A stretch of DNA of 64,000 nt from an uncultured Acidimicrobiales bacterium (GCA_951812975.1 CATOTC010000006.1:58844-122843), one strand, 5' to 3'. Shown: positions 20,375-29,307, counted from the first letter of the stretch. A program made the numbers and translations. Notes: generated by a model not told the origin, from the letters alone.

Positions 20375-21610
20375 CTAGTGGGACCCGATCGCTGGTACGA
20401 CATTGCGGCGCGCAGCAGTCAGCGAGGCCAGGACTTCGCGCATGGCGTTGAGGGAGTGTCCGCTGAGAAAGTAGTCCACATGAGGCAACGCCGCTTCCAT
20501 GCCTCCGACGAGAGGTTCGTAGTCGCCTTGTGCGGCTCGCGGGTTGACCCAAATGATGCGATGCGCCAAACGCCTGAGTTGCTGCATACGACGGGCAAGT
20601 TCGACCCCGGCGTCGGCATCCCAGCCGTCCGAGGCAATCAGCACAACCGATCCTCGCACTGTGTTCGACCACACGGGGCTCAACAGCAACTGTTTGAGAC
20701 TTCCGGCTATCCGAGTACCGCTGAAACGATCCTGAACCTCGTCGGTCATGCGGTCAATAGCCGCCGCGGGATCTTTGTCACGCAGCGCCACAGTGACTCG
20801 CCGCAGCGACGTCGCAAAGGTGAACACTTCTGCACTACCGCCGATCACGAGACTTCTCATCAGGTGCAGATAGATCCGGGTGAACGATTCCATCGAACCG
20901 CTCACGTCTGCCACCACAACGATGCCGCGGGGTTTGAGTCGGGGTTCCCGGCGATACAGACGCATCGGCTCGCCCGCCGTGGCTCGAGCCGCCAGCAGAG
21001 TTGCGCGAAGATCGACCCGGTGTCCTTTGGTGGATGCTTGCAACCGGCGACTGAGCCGCTGGGGGTAGTCGACCAGCACCTGTTCGAGCCAGGTTCCCAG
21101 AATTGTCAAGTCCTCGGCGTTCAGTTGGTCGAACGGCGTGTCTGCCATTCTGGCGACAGCAGACGGCAACAACTCGGGCAGAACCGAATCTGCTGAGTCT
21201 TCAACGACTGACTGGTTGTCGACGATCTCCGGTTGCTGTTCTGAAACATTGCGCCCACTGGCGAGGCTGAGCCCGTTGTCCGGCGCCGAGCGCATGGCGA
21301 CGCTTCCAGAGGAACGCACTGTCGCAGGCTGCGGGTTGTTGAGTCCCCGTGAAACGGCCAGACTCTGGTCGTCGAACACCTCAGCGAACACTGAGTCGAA
21401 AGCAGCCAGATCCCTGCGATCATGCACCAAGCAGGTCCTGGCAACCCAGTAGAGCGAAGACTTGTCGTTGGGTTGGCAGCGAAAGAAGGCTTCGCTGAAT
21501 CTCTCAGTTGAGGCCATGCCCACCCCGACGCCGTTGAGGCGCAGCCGGTTGGCCAAAGATGTCGCGAAGACAGCGATGTCAACGGATCGAAACAGGATCG
21601 GACCGTCCAA
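20375..21610 (-). CDS. coxE: CoxE-like VWA-domain protein
   Basis: 411 residues. The C-terminal half is a von Willebrand A-type domain of the CoxE family: VVVADVSGSM (a MIDAS DxSxS-like metal site), the middle threonine region and LIASDGWDADAG. The N-terminal half is less conserved and polar, with a low-complexity stretch near residues 95-140. CoxE works with the MoxR-type ATPase CoxD in maturing the copper-sulfur-molybdenum site of CO dehydrogenase. The start is TTG at 21610, preceded by GGGGAG, only six bases after the coxD stop. No ATG fits better. Confidence 0.87.
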   Translation of the reverse strand: MDGPILFRSVDIAVFATSLANRLRLNGVGVGMASTERFSEAFFRCQPNDKSSLYWVARTCLVHDRRDLAAFDSVFAEVFDDQSLAVSRGLNNPQPATVRSSGSVAMRSAPDNGLSLASGRNVSEQQPEIVDNQSVVEDSADSVLPELLPSAVARMADTPFDQLNAEDLTILGTWLEQVLVDYPQRLSRRLQASTKGHRVDLRATLLAARATAGEPMRLYRREPRLKPRGIVVVADVSGSMESFTRIYLHLMRSLVIGGSAEVFTFATSLRRVTVALRDKDPAAAIDRMTDEVQDRFSGTRIAGSLKQLLLSPVWSNTVRGSVVLIASDGWDADAGVELARRMQQLRRLAHRIIWVNPRAAQGDYEPLVGGMEAALPHVDYFLSGHSLNAMREVLASLTAARRNVVPAIGSH

Positions 21611-21616
21611 TAGTTC

Positions 21617-22498
21617 TCACTCCCCGACAGCCAAAGACCCACCAAGGATCGCCTCGTTGACTCTTTTCAGGTCATCGGGAGTCTTGACGATCGCTCCAAT
21701 GGTGCTGCGAGCGTTGGTGATGTCGAGACTGGTGACGCCCAGGGCGTAGAGGGCACCCACCCAGTCGATCGCCTCTGCTACCCCCGGGGGTTTGTCGAGA
21801 TCCAGTTCACGGGTCTGTATCACGAAGGCGGTAGCCGCGTTCACGAGAGGCTCAGCCGCCTCGACAACGTTGCGGCGCACGATCTCAGCAGCACGCTCCA
21901 CGGAGGGAAAGTCGATCCAGTGGTAGAGGCAGCGCCGTTTCAGCGCGTCATGAAGTTCGCGACTGCGATTGGAAGTCAGGATCACGATCGGATCGATGGT
22001 TGCGACGAATGTGCCGAGTTCGGGTATCGAGATCGACCGCTCCCCCAGAAACTCGAACAGCAGAGCCTCGAACTCGTCGTCAGCCCTGTCGATCTCGTCT
22101 ATCAGCAGCACCGCGGGAGCCGGTCCCGAATGTCGCAACGACGCGAGCAGCGGGCGGTCGAGCAGGAAATCGTCGGTGAACAGATCGGTGGCGGAGACAC
22201 TGGCGTTCGACGCTTCGGCCAGCCGAATCTCCAGCAGCTGTCGAGAGTAGTTCCACTCGTAGAGCGCCTCGGTTGCGGTGATCCCCTCATAGCACTGCAA
22301 CCGGATGAGTGGTCCGCCGACAGCTGTCGCCATCGCTTTGGCGGCTGTGGTCTTGCCAACCCCCGGTTCACCTTCCAGGATCAGCGGTTGGCGTATCGAC
22401 TGGGCCAGGAACAGTGCGATAGACAGCCCTTCGTCGACGAGATAGTCAGCGCTGTCGAGAGCAGCGACGAACGAATCGCGGCCTTCAATGATCGTCAT
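21617..22498 (-). CDS. coxD: CoxD-like MoxR-family AAA+ ATPase
   Basis: 293 residues. The Walker A is GEPGVGKTT near residue 43, Walker B is VLLIDEIDRAD near residue 130, sensor 1 is ILTSNRSRELHDALKRRC and the C-terminal lid follows. This is the MoxR/CoxD chaperone type that, with CoxE, builds the [CuSMoO2] centre in the CoxL subunit in the cytoplasm. It lies 16 bases after the MocA-like gene and 6 before coxE on the same strand, matching the usual accessory block of carboxydotrophy clusters. Confidence 0.9.
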   Translation of the reverse strand: MTIIEGRDSFVAALDSADYLVDEGLSIALFLAQSIRQPLILEGEPGVGKTTAAKAMATAVGGPLIRLQCYEGITATEALYEWNYSRQLLEIRLAEASNASVSATDLFTDDFLLDRPLLASLRHSGPAPAVLLIDEIDRADDEFEALLFEFLGERSISIPELGTFVATIDPIVILTSNRSRELHDALKRRCLYHWIDFPSVERAAEIVRRNVVEAAEPLVNAATAFVIQTRELDLDKPPGVAEAIDWVGALYALGVTSLDITNARSTIGAIVKTPDDLKRVNEAILGGSLAVGE

Positions 22499-22514
22499 GT
22501 CAGCGCTATGAGAG

Positions 22515-23129
22515 TCATGTCAGCGACTCGGCGGCAAGCAGTTGCTGATAGTCGTCCCAGGTATCGACGTCTCTGGGGATCGGTTCATCGAATGAAACCT
22601 CCAGCACTTCGTGACGACCCGATTCGAGCAGTTTCCAGACAGCCTTGTCACCTTGCAACCCGCTCAGTTCGCCGAAGAGCGCGCGGGAGAACCAGAAGGG
22701 ATGGCCGCGACCGTCGGAGTAGCGACACACCGCCAGCGGGACATCGGCGCTGTTGGCGACGAGACAGTCGATTATTCTGGGGGTCACCCCTGGCTGGTCG
22801 CCCAGACACAACACGATCCCGCAGGCCCGCTCGTCGACCGAATCGAGAGCCGCCACAATCGACGAGGAACAGCCAGTCGTGAAAGCAACGTTCTCCACGA
22901 CCGTGCAGTGGCTGAAATCGACGGCGCCGCGCACTTCGGGAGCGGCACCACCGATAGCCACCACCACCTGTCGACAAGACGATTCAACCGCTGCGTCGAC
23001 TGCCGCTTGCAACAGCGGCCGACCGCGGTATTCAAGGAGTTGTTTCGGTTGCCCCAGGCGTCGAGAAGAACCGGCGCCGAGAACCAGCCCGGTGACGAAC
23101 GGACCGCCGCTGTCGGTGGATGATCTCAC
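22515..23129 (-). CDS. MocA/MobA-like molybdenum cofactor nucleotidyltransferase
   Basis: 204 residues of the NTP-transferase fold. The N-terminal nucleotide loop is GLVLGAGSSRRLGQPKQLLEYRGRPLL, shown here as motif LGAGSSRRLGQPKQ. The metal-binding aspartate region is VLCLGDQPGVT, and GHPFWFSR is a common MocA element. MocA attaches CMP to molybdopterin, giving the cytosine dinucleotide cofactor that CO dehydrogenase uses, so the location in the cox cluster fits. The GTG start overlaps the XdhC-like stop (GTGA). MobA (GMP) cannot be formally excluded by eye, but the neighbourhood favours CMP. Confidence 0.85.
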   Translation of the reverse strand: MRSSTDSGGPFVTGLVLGAGSSRRLGQPKQLLEYRGRPLLQAAVDAAVESSCRQVVVAIGGAAPEVRGAVDFSHCTVVENVAFTTGCSSSIVAALDSVDERACGIVLCLGDQPGVTPRIIDCLVANSADVPLAVCRYSDGRGHPFWFSRALFGELSGLQGDKAVWKLLESGRHEVLEVSFDEPIPRDVDTWDDYQQLLAAESLT

Positions 23130-24025
23130 TGACCAACCTGGGCCTCTTCAAGGAATCGGATGCGACAACCAGGATTGCAGAACCAATAGTCGCCACCGTT
23201 CAGCGCAACACGAGCAGTATCGGCTCCTACCATCACGGTCATTCCGCAGACGGGATCAACCGCGGACTCCGGAGTCTTCAGGGACGCAACCGGGGGTGGC
23301 GCCAAGCCGTCGATGCGTACCGAACGCACCAGATCAGCGAGGATCGACAGGGCGATCTCTTCGGCGGTCCTCGCCCCGATGTCCAACCCGACCGGAGTTC
23401 TGATCGCCGCTCGGTCTTCTGTGGAGAGGTCGAGTTCAGAGAGCACAGCCTCCCCTCGGGTGGAACTGGCGACCAGACCAATGAAACCCACTTGGGCTTC
23501 GAGAGCAGCTCGGATGGCTTCGACCTCGTTGCGCCCGTGGCTGGAGATGAGAACAGCAATGTGCCCCGCGACGTCGGGCACTTCGGCACTGCGCTGAACT
23601 CCGAATCCAAGGCCTTCCGCAAACAACTCGAGAGCATGGGCGATAGGGCTGTTCCCCACAATGGCGAGGCCTGGTGCGGGAAGCCTCGGTTCAAGGAATA
23701 TCTCAAGCGCTCCACCTGAGAGGCAGGGGTTGACCACAGTCAAGGAGCCGTCACTCTCGGGAAAGTCATCAGCTCCCTCCGGCAGGATGCGCAGCAGCAG
23801 TGAAGCACCCGACTCGAGCAGCGGCACGGCGGCGAGCCGGACCGATCCTTCGGCGCACTGCCCTCCTACGAACCCCTCGATTGAACCGTCGGCGAAGACG
23901 ATCGCTGAGTCGCCGGGCCTGGCCGAAGTCGGACACTGCGCCCGTACCACGGTCGCCGAAACGAACGGCGTGCCCGCGTTGATCAACTCCGCGGAGCGGG
24001 TCGCGCGGCTGGCTGGCGTGCGCAT
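23126..24025 (-). CDS. coxF: XdhC/CoxF-like Mo-enzyme maturation protein with C-terminal YHS domain
   Basis: 299 residues. The N-terminal XdhC/CoxI domain shows FVSATVVRAQCPTSARPGD and GFVGGQCAEGSVR. The central part is VVNPCLSGGALEIFLEP. An XdhC_C Rossmann domain follows, with AIVGNSPIAHALELF and GLDIGARTAEEIALSILADL. The last ~45 residues are an extra YHS-type metal-binding module: DPVCGMTVM and YWFCNPGCRIRF. XdhC-family proteins bind and insert the sulfurated Mo cofactor. The YHS tail is an unusual addition and could deliver or sense a metal, perhaps copper; that is inference. The gene starts six bases after the coxL stop. Confidence 0.85.
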   Translation of the reverse strand: MRTPASRATRSAELINAGTPFVSATVVRAQCPTSARPGDSAIVFADGSIEGFVGGQCAEGSVRLAAVPLLESGASLLLRILPEGADDFPESDGSLTVVNPCLSGGALEIFLEPRLPAPGLAIVGNSPIAHALELFAEGLGFGVQRSAEVPDVAGHIAVLISSHGRNEVEAIRAALEAQVGFIGLVASSTRGEAVLSELDLSTEDRAAIRTPVGLDIGARTAEEIALSILADLVRSVRIDGLAPPPVASLKTPESAVDPVCGMTVMVGADTARVALNGGDYWFCNPGCRIRFLEEAQVGQ

Positions 24026-24031
24026 TGAGGA

Positions 24032-26422
24032 TCAGATCGGGGGCGTATGGTTGCCCTGCATGGCCTCCCACACTCGTGAGGGTGTCAGCGGCATGTCCGC
24101 GTGGCGAATGCCGTACGGCTTCAAAGCGTCAACGATCGCGTTCACTATCGCGGGCGGCGAACCGACCGTGGCGGATTCACCGATGCCTTTGGCGCCGATG
24201 GGATGGTGCGGCGACGGAGTCACGGTGTGTCCGGTCTCCCAGTCGGGCGTCTCCAGAGCAGTGGGGATGAGGTAGTCCATCAGAGAACTAGACATGCAGT
24301 TGCCGTCTTCGTCGAAGGCGATGATCTCCATCATCGCCATCCCGACACCGTCGGCCAGACCTCCGTGCACTTGACCCTCAATAATCATCGGGTTGATCTG
24401 GGTGCCGCAGTCATCGACCGCGATGAAGCGACGAACCTTCACCACCGCAGTGCCGGGGTCAACATCCACTACACAGATATACGCGCCGAAGGGGTAGGTC
24501 AGGTTCTCGGGGTTGTAACAGATCTGCGCTTCAAGTCCACCCTCGATCCCGTCTGGCAGGTCGCCCGCTCCATGAGCTCTCATCGCTATTTCCTGGATGG
24601 TCACAGACTTGGACGGATCACCCTTCACCGAGAAGGAGCCCTTGCTCCATTCCAGGTCAGCGACGGAAACCTCAAGCATCCCCGAGGCGATGATCTGAGC
24701 CTTGTCGCGCACCTTGCGGGTGACCATCGCTGCGGCCGCGCCCGAAACCGGGGTGGAGCGGCTCCCGTAGGTGCCGAGTCCGAAGGGGGTGTTGTCGGTG
24801 TCTCCGTGGACGACTTCGATGTCTTCGGGGGGGATGCCGATCTCCTCAGCCACGATCTGGGCGAAAGTTGTCTCGTGGCCCTGCCCCTGAGTCTTGACCG
24901 ACAGACGAACGACGGCTTTGCCGGTTGGATGAATTCGGAGTTCGCAGCCGTCGGCCATGCCGAGGCCCAGAATGTCCATGTCCTTGCGGGGGCCTGCACC
25001 GACGGCTTCGGTGAAGAACGCCACGCCGATCCCCATCAACTCGCCGTTAGCGCGCCGCTCAGCTTGTTCGCGGCGGAGTTCGGCGTATCCGGCCATGTCC
25101 ATGGCCTTGCGCATGGCCGGCTCATAGTCGCCGGAGTCGTACACCCAGCCGGTCTTTGTCTCGTATGGGAACTGTTCGGGTTTGATGAAGTTCTTCAGGC
25201 GCAGTTCGGCCGGGTCCATATCGAGTTCGTAGGCCAGACAGTCCACGATCCGCTCGACGAGGTAGACCGCCTCAGTGATACGGAACGAACACGCATAGGC
25301 GACACCGCCGGGTGCCTTGTTGGTGTACACGGCGGTCATCTTGGCGTGCGCCGCTTCAAGGTCGTAGCTGCCTGTGAAGACTCCGAAGAACCCCGCAGGA
25401 TACTTGACCGGTGCGGCTACACCGTTGAAGGCGCCGTGGTCGGCCAGCACGTTGGTGCGTATCGCCAGGATCCGACCGTCGTTAGTGGCCGCGATATCGG
25501 CCTTCATCACATAGTCGCGGGCGAAACCTGTGCTGACCAGATTCTCGGTGCGGTCCTCCATCCACTTCACGGGCTTGCCGATGACCAGCGAGGCGACGAT
25601 GGCGCACACGTAGCCGGGGTAGATCGGCACCTTGTTGCCGAAACCGCCGCCAATGTCTGGAGCGATGACACGAATCTTGTGTTCGGGGAGGCCCGCGACG
25701 AGCGCGTAGACGGTGCGATGTGCGTGAGGGGCCTGAGTTGTGCACCACAACGTGACCTGGCCCGACACACGTTCCACATCCGCCACGCAGCCACAGGTCT
25801 CCATGGGTGCCGGGTGGACCCGCGGATAGACGATCTCTTCGCTCACCACCACGTCAGCGCGCTCGAACACTTCGTCGGTTGCCGCTTCGTCGCCGGTCTC
25901 CCAGTCGAAGATGTGATTGTCGGTCTTGTTATCGAGGTCGTCGCGGATGACCGGCGAGTCCTCGTCGAGTGCGGTGCGAACGTCGACCAGAGGTTCAAGC
26001 CAGTCATAGTCCACTTCGATCAACTCGAGCGCGTCTCGGGCCGAGTAATGGTCCGTTGCGACTACGAACGCCACTTCCTGGTGCTGGAACCGAACCTTGT
26101 CGGTTGCCAGCACCGCCTGAACATCGTTTGACAGGGTCGGCATCCAGGCAAGGCCCTGGGCAGCCAGGTCTTCACCGGTGATGACCGCAACGACATTGGG
26201 GTGGGCCTCCGCCGCCGACTTGTCGATGCTGACGATTCGGGCGTGCGCCACGGGCGATCTGAGGATTGCCATGTGCAGCATGCCGGGCAGGGAAATGTCA
26301 TCGACGAATTGGCCCATGCCCCTGATCAGCCTCGGGTCTTCTTTGCGAAGCAGCCGTCCGAACCCGATCGGTCGTTCCTCCTGCGCTTCTTCTTGTTCGG
26401 GTTCTGTCTCGGTTGTTGTCAT
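24032..26422 (-). CDS. coxL: Aerobic carbon monoxide dehydrogenase large subunit, form I
   Basis: 796 residues, near the normal ~800. The active-site loop reads AYACSFR at residues 375-381, matching the AYxCSFR signature of form I CoxL. Cys378 is the copper-binding residue of the Cu-S-Mo site. The Mo-cofactor region GGGFGNK is at 258-264 and the C-terminal catalytic glutamate lies in GAKGIGESA. It oxidises CO with water to CO2 and passes electrons through CoxS and CoxM. The frame is open to 26509, but ATG 26422 overlaps the coxS stop (ATGA) and begins MTTTETEPEQ, so I use it. The gene order M-S-L also fits form I. Confidence 0.95.
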   Translation of the reverse strand: MTTTETEPEQEEAQEERPIGFGRLLRKEDPRLIRGMGQFVDDISLPGMLHMAILRSPVAHARIVSIDKSAAEAHPNVVAVITGEDLAAQGLAWMPTLSNDVQAVLATDKVRFQHQEVAFVVATDHYSARDALELIEVDYDWLEPLVDVRTALDEDSPVIRDDLDNKTDNHIFDWETGDEAATDEVFERADVVVSEEIVYPRVHPAPMETCGCVADVERVSGQVTLWCTTQAPHAHRTVYALVAGLPEHKIRVIAPDIGGGFGNKVPIYPGYVCAIVASLVIGKPVKWMEDRTENLVSTGFARDYVMKADIAATNDGRILAIRTNVLADHGAFNGVAAPVKYPAGFFGVFTGSYDLEAAHAKMTAVYTNKAPGGVAYACSFRITEAVYLVERIVDCLAYELDMDPAELRLKNFIKPEQFPYETKTGWVYDSGDYEPAMRKAMDMAGYAELRREQAERRANGELMGIGVAFFTEAVGAGPRKDMDILGLGMADGCELRIHPTGKAVVRLSVKTQGQGHETTFAQIVAEEIGIPPEDIEVVHGDTDNTPFGLGTYGSRSTPVSGAAAAMVTRKVRDKAQIIASGMLEVSVADLEWSKGSFSVKGDPSKSVTIQEIAMRAHGAGDLPDGIEGGLEAQICYNPENLTYPFGAYICVVDVDPGTAVVKVRRFIAVDDCGTQINPMIIEGQVHGGLADGVGMAMMEIIAFDEDGNCMSSSLMDYLIPTALETPDWETGHTVTPSPHHPIGAKGIGESATVGSPPAIVNAIVDALKPYGIRHADMPLTPSRVWEAMQGNHTPPI

Positions 26423-26904
26423 GATGCACTCCCAAGCGAAACGCTGGTTTCGTGGTTGGCGGCCCACTGGATGGAGCGGACGATGGTCGAATATCCAGTG
26501 CACCGACATATCTGGCCGGAGATCGCCTCTCGGATTACGTCTTCACTGGGGTTGGGGTCGGCGTTGAGCAGGGCACGGGCCGTGAGCATCATGCCGGGGG
26601 TGCAGAATCCGCATTGCAGGCCATGGCACTGCATGAATCCTTCCTGTACGGGATCAAGCACGCCGTCGACTTCCAATCCTTCGACTGTGGTGACATCGTG
26701 CCCTCCGGCCATCGCCGCGAGCTGGGTACACGACTTCACCGGTTCACCGTCGATCAGAACGACGCAAGTACCGCAGTTGCTGGTGTCGCATCCCCAGTGC
26801 GTACCGGTTAGGCCCAGTTGGTCTCGGATGAAGTGTACGAGCAGGTGGCGGGGCTCTATCTCCTCGCTCACCTCTGCGCCGTTGACCGTCATGTTCACTT
26901 GCAT
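26419..26904 (-). CDS. coxS: CO dehydrogenase small [2Fe-2S] subunit
   Basis: 161 residues. It has an N-terminal plant-type [2Fe-2S] ferredoxin domain (GCDTSNCGTCVVLIDG ... SCTQLA) and a C-terminal four-helix [2Fe-2S] domain (CHGLQCGFCTPGM and ISGQICRCTGY). These are the eight cysteines expected for electron transfer from the Mo centre to FAD. Only one base separates the coxM stop from its start, and its stop overlaps coxL. It is therefore co-expressed with both in a heterotrimer at the cytoplasmic side of the membrane. Confidence 0.95.
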   Translation of the reverse strand: MQVNMTVNGAEVSEEIEPRHLLVHFIRDQLGLTGTHWGCDTSNCGTCVVLIDGEPVKSCTQLAAMAGGHDVTTVEGLEVDGVLDPVQEGFMQCHGLQCGFCTPGMMLTARALLNADPNPSEDVIREAISGQICRCTGYSTIVRSIQWAANHETSVSLGSAS

Positions 26905-26905
26905 C

Positions 26906-27781
26906 TCAGGTCTCCTGTCCCTGGGCTCGGGCTACCGCGGTTCGCAGTGCCCGTCGGGTGAGTTCTGCGGCCAGATGGGCCTTATAGGCAGCTGTTCCAC
27001 GCCCGTCAGTTTCCGGCGAGCAGTTGCCCGCGGCGATCTCGCCGACACGCTGGTACAGGTCCTCGTTCGGAGCGGCACCCGCAAGGGCCTCGGCCACCGG
27101 TTGAATTGAAGTGGTGTTGGGTCCGACAGCAGCGAGCCCGACTCGTCCGTCAACAATGATGCCGGCGTCCATCCACACGGCCGCGCCTGCCGACACCACC
27201 GCCCAGTCCCCTGCCCGACGCTCCACTTTCTGATAGGCGCTTCCCCCTCCGGGGCGCAGCGGAATGCGAATCTCTGTGAGCATTTCGTTGTTGGCCACAG
27301 CCGTTTCGTAGGGACCGACATGGAAGGCGTGCATCGGCACCACTCTTTGGCCGTCGCTCGAAGTGATCACGCAACTTGCGTCGACTGCTGTGCACACCGC
27401 CGACAAGTCTTCAGAGGGATCTGCCTGACACAGCGACCCTCCGAGGGTGCCGCGGTTCCTCACAGTCGGATCGGCGATCACCCGTTCCGCATCGCGAAAG
27501 ATCGGGAAGTGTCTGGCCAGAAGTTCGGAGTCAAGAAGATCGCGATGCCGAGCCATCGCCCCGATGCGGACCTCTGAATCAGCTTCACGGATATAGAAGA
27601 GCTCATTGAGATCGTTGATGTCGATCAGGTGTGTCGGGTTGGCGAGCCGCAACTTCATCATGGGCAGCAGGCTGTGGCCTCCGGCGATGAAACGCGCCTC
27701 GTCTCCCAGCTGTGAGCGAAGTGCAATGGCATGCTCCACGCTGGTCGCTCGCTCGTACTCAATCGGTGCTGGTACTTGCAT
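26906..27781 (-). CDS. coxM: CO dehydrogenase medium FAD subunit
   Basis: 291 residues, standard for CoxM. The FAD pyrophosphate-binding motifs are AGGHSLLPMMKLRLANP near residue 33 and TVRNRGTLGGSLCQADPSED near residue 105. The C-terminal CO_deh_flav_C region follows. It accepts electrons from CoxS and hands them to the quinone pool. The start is ATG 27781, with GGGGGA three bases upstream. It is the first gene of the cox run; a perfect 12-base palindrome lies in the leader. The 75-base gap to the pfkB-type gene is the likely promoter region. Confidence 0.94.
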   Translation of the reverse strand: MQVPAPIEYERATSVEHAIALRSQLGDEARFIAGGHSLLPMMKLRLANPTHLIDINDLNELFYIREADSEVRIGAMARHRDLLDSELLARHFPIFRDAERVIADPTVRNRGTLGGSLCQADPSEDLSAVCTAVDASCVITSSDGQRVVPMHAFHVGPYETAVANNEMLTEIRIPLRPGGGSAYQKVERRAGDWAVVSAGAAVWMDAGIIVDGRVGLAAVGPNTTSIQPVAEALAGAAPNEDLYQRVGEIAAGNCSPETDGRGTAAYKAHLAAELTRRALRTAVARAQGQET

Positions 27782-27784
27782 ATG

Positions 27785-27796
27785 TCCCCCGGGGGA
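27785..27796. promoter_or_regulatory. 12-base perfect palindrome in coxM leader
   Basis: TCCCCCGGGGGA is its own reverse complement. It begins four bases upstream of the coxM ATG and includes the G-rich run that also serves as the ribosome-binding site. It could be an operator or a short hairpin that masks the Shine-Dalgarno, or it may simply reflect a G-rich ribosome-binding site in GC-rich DNA. No regulator gene is adjacent. Confidence 0.35.
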
Positions 27797-27856
27797 TTCG
27801 CGGTTGTGGACGATCCTAGAAGGAACAGCGGATTTCGGTCAAACCCTCCCGCCGGT

Positions 27857-28717
27857 TCAATCGGGTCTCGTGGTGGGGCCCAATTGTGCCAACACCCGGG
27901 CGGCGGTGCGATGGCCGGCATGGGTTGCCGAGACTGGATCGGCGCCGGCGCGGATGCTTGCCAGATAGCCGACAATGAAACCGTCGCCGACGCCGGTGCG
28001 GTCTCTGATTTGAGTGACCGGCGGCACATCGACAGTCTCGCTGCTGCCGTCGGCCCACAACACCCGCGTGGGTTGGGAATGGTCGGTGACGATCGTCGTT
28101 TCAGTGCCGGCGAAACACTCTTGATCTGCGAGCCCCAACTCTTGGTGCTCCTTGCGGTTCAGGATCACCGCCTTCGGGCCGGCGATTGCAACGAGTTCCT
28201 TGAAAGCTGCCGGACCGAAGTCACCGAGGTCTGCTTCGCTCGGGCCGCCGATGAACAGATCGAGCCGCTTCCCACGGGCGTCACCCAACAGGCGATCGAC
28301 AGCTGTCGCCATGGGATCGGCGACGAAGGCGGTCGCCGCCAGATAGATCTGCGATGCGTTGTCGAGAACCGAGGGTTCTATCGCGAAGAGGTGGCGAGCA
28401 GTGCCCCTGTCGGTGAGCAGCGTCCGCCCGTTTCGTCCGATCAGGGTGAGGATCACTCCGGTTGCACCCTCGGCGTGCACAACCAGTTCGACGCCGCGGC
28501 GCTCCAAGTCCTCGGCGAGTGTCCTCCCGAGCGTGTCGTCGCCGATCTGGCCCACGAACCGCGGCGTTCCGCCCCCTTCGGCATCCAGAGCCGCGACGTT
28601 GGCCGCGCTTCCGCCTCGTACTCTCGCTGACCGGACCCTGTTGTCGAACCCCCCGCTCGGCACGCTCGGCAGCACAACGAGGATGTTCTCCAGAAGGTCT
28701 CCCACGCAGACGAGCAC
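27857..28717 (-). CDS. PfkB-family carbohydrate/nucleoside kinase
   Basis: 286 residues of the ribokinase fold. The N-terminal PfkB signature is VRGGSAANVAALDAEGG. The C-terminal signature with the catalytic base and anion hole is IRDRTGVGDGFIVGYLASI, in which TGVGDGF carries the catalytic aspartate (DTxGAGD in most members, here RTGVGD). It phosphorylates a sugar or nucleoside with ATP. The substrate is not identifiable. The start is GTG 28717 (MLVCVGD). It lies upstream of the cox cluster on the same strand but with a 75-base gap. Confidence 0.85.
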   Translation of the reverse strand: MLVCVGDLLENILVVLPSVPSGGFDNRVRSARVRGGSAANVAALDAEGGGTPRFVGQIGDDTLGRTLAEDLERRGVELVVHAEGATGVILTLIGRNGRTLLTDRGTARHLFAIEPSVLDNASQIYLAATAFVADPMATAVDRLLGDARGKRLDLFIGGPSEADLGDFGPAAFKELVAIAGPKAVILNRKEHQELGLADQECFAGTETTIVTDHSQPTRVLWADGSSETVDVPPVTQIRDRTGVGDGFIVGYLASIRAGADPVSATHAGHRTAARVLAQLGPTTRPD

Positions 28718-28773
28718 ACCGTCAACTTAGTGCACCCATTACAGGGCGTGACGCGACGATCAGCTCAAGTGGG

Positions 28774-29307
28774 TCAGATGGCTGTTACTCCGTTGAGGAG
28801 CAACAGGGTGCCGAAGACGACCCCGGCGCTCCCGACTGTGGCTGTGCGCCAGTACGTTCCACGGATGTTGCCGACAGCAATGACCGCGACGACCAAGATC
28901 GCCGCGCCGATCATCCCGACCGCCGTGCCGGCGCCCCGTTCCGAACCGGCCGATATGGCCAGAATGGCGAGTGCAGGAGTGAGAATAACGGGAAAGCCCA
29001 TTGGAACAATCCCGGCTCGCCAACCCTGCAGAGCCGGTTCTGGTGAAGGCGGCTGTATGAAGAGGTCGCGAGTCCCGACAACCAGCACAGCCGCGCCTGC
29101 GGCGATTCGAGATGACGATCCACTCACGTTGAGCCAATCCAGGATCGCCTCGCTCAGCACTGCAAGCAGGCCTACCGCGGCCACGCTGAGTGCGGTCGCG
29201 ACGGCGACTGCTTGACGTCGAATATCGGTGCTTGTAGGAGCGCATGCTGCCACACGGAAGGGATTTGCAGCGCAGACTGCGGCCAGCGCTATCAGAGTTG
29301 AGCTCAT
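28774..29307 (-). CDS. MarC-like integral membrane protein
   Basis: About 177 residues with five or six hydrophobic segments. The pattern AANPFRVAACAPTSTD near the N-terminus, a central SRIAAGAAVLVVGTRDLF and GIVPMGFPVILTPALAILA resemble the two half-repeats of the MarC/UPF0056 family, but the match is weak. Function is unknown even in the family. ATG 29307 overlaps the stop of the upstream gene (ATGA), so the two are coupled; an in-frame alternative lies at 29319. Confidence 0.6.
   Translation of the reverse strand: MSSTLIALAAVCAANPFRVAACAPTSTDIRRQAVAVATALSVAAVGLLAVLSEAILDWLNVSGSSSRIAAGAAVLVVGTRDLFIQPPSPEPALQGWRAGIVPMGFPVILTPALAILAISAGSERGAGTAVGMIGAAILVVAVIAVGNIRGTYWRTATVGSAGVVFGTLLLLNGVTAI

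Noticed and set aside
24101..26131. A 676-codon open frame on the plus strand opposite coxL
   Set aside because: It is antisense to a well-supported CoxL with all active-site motifs. Its translation has no recognisable domains and is rich in His/Arg/Val, as expected for the mirror frame of GC-rich coding DNA.
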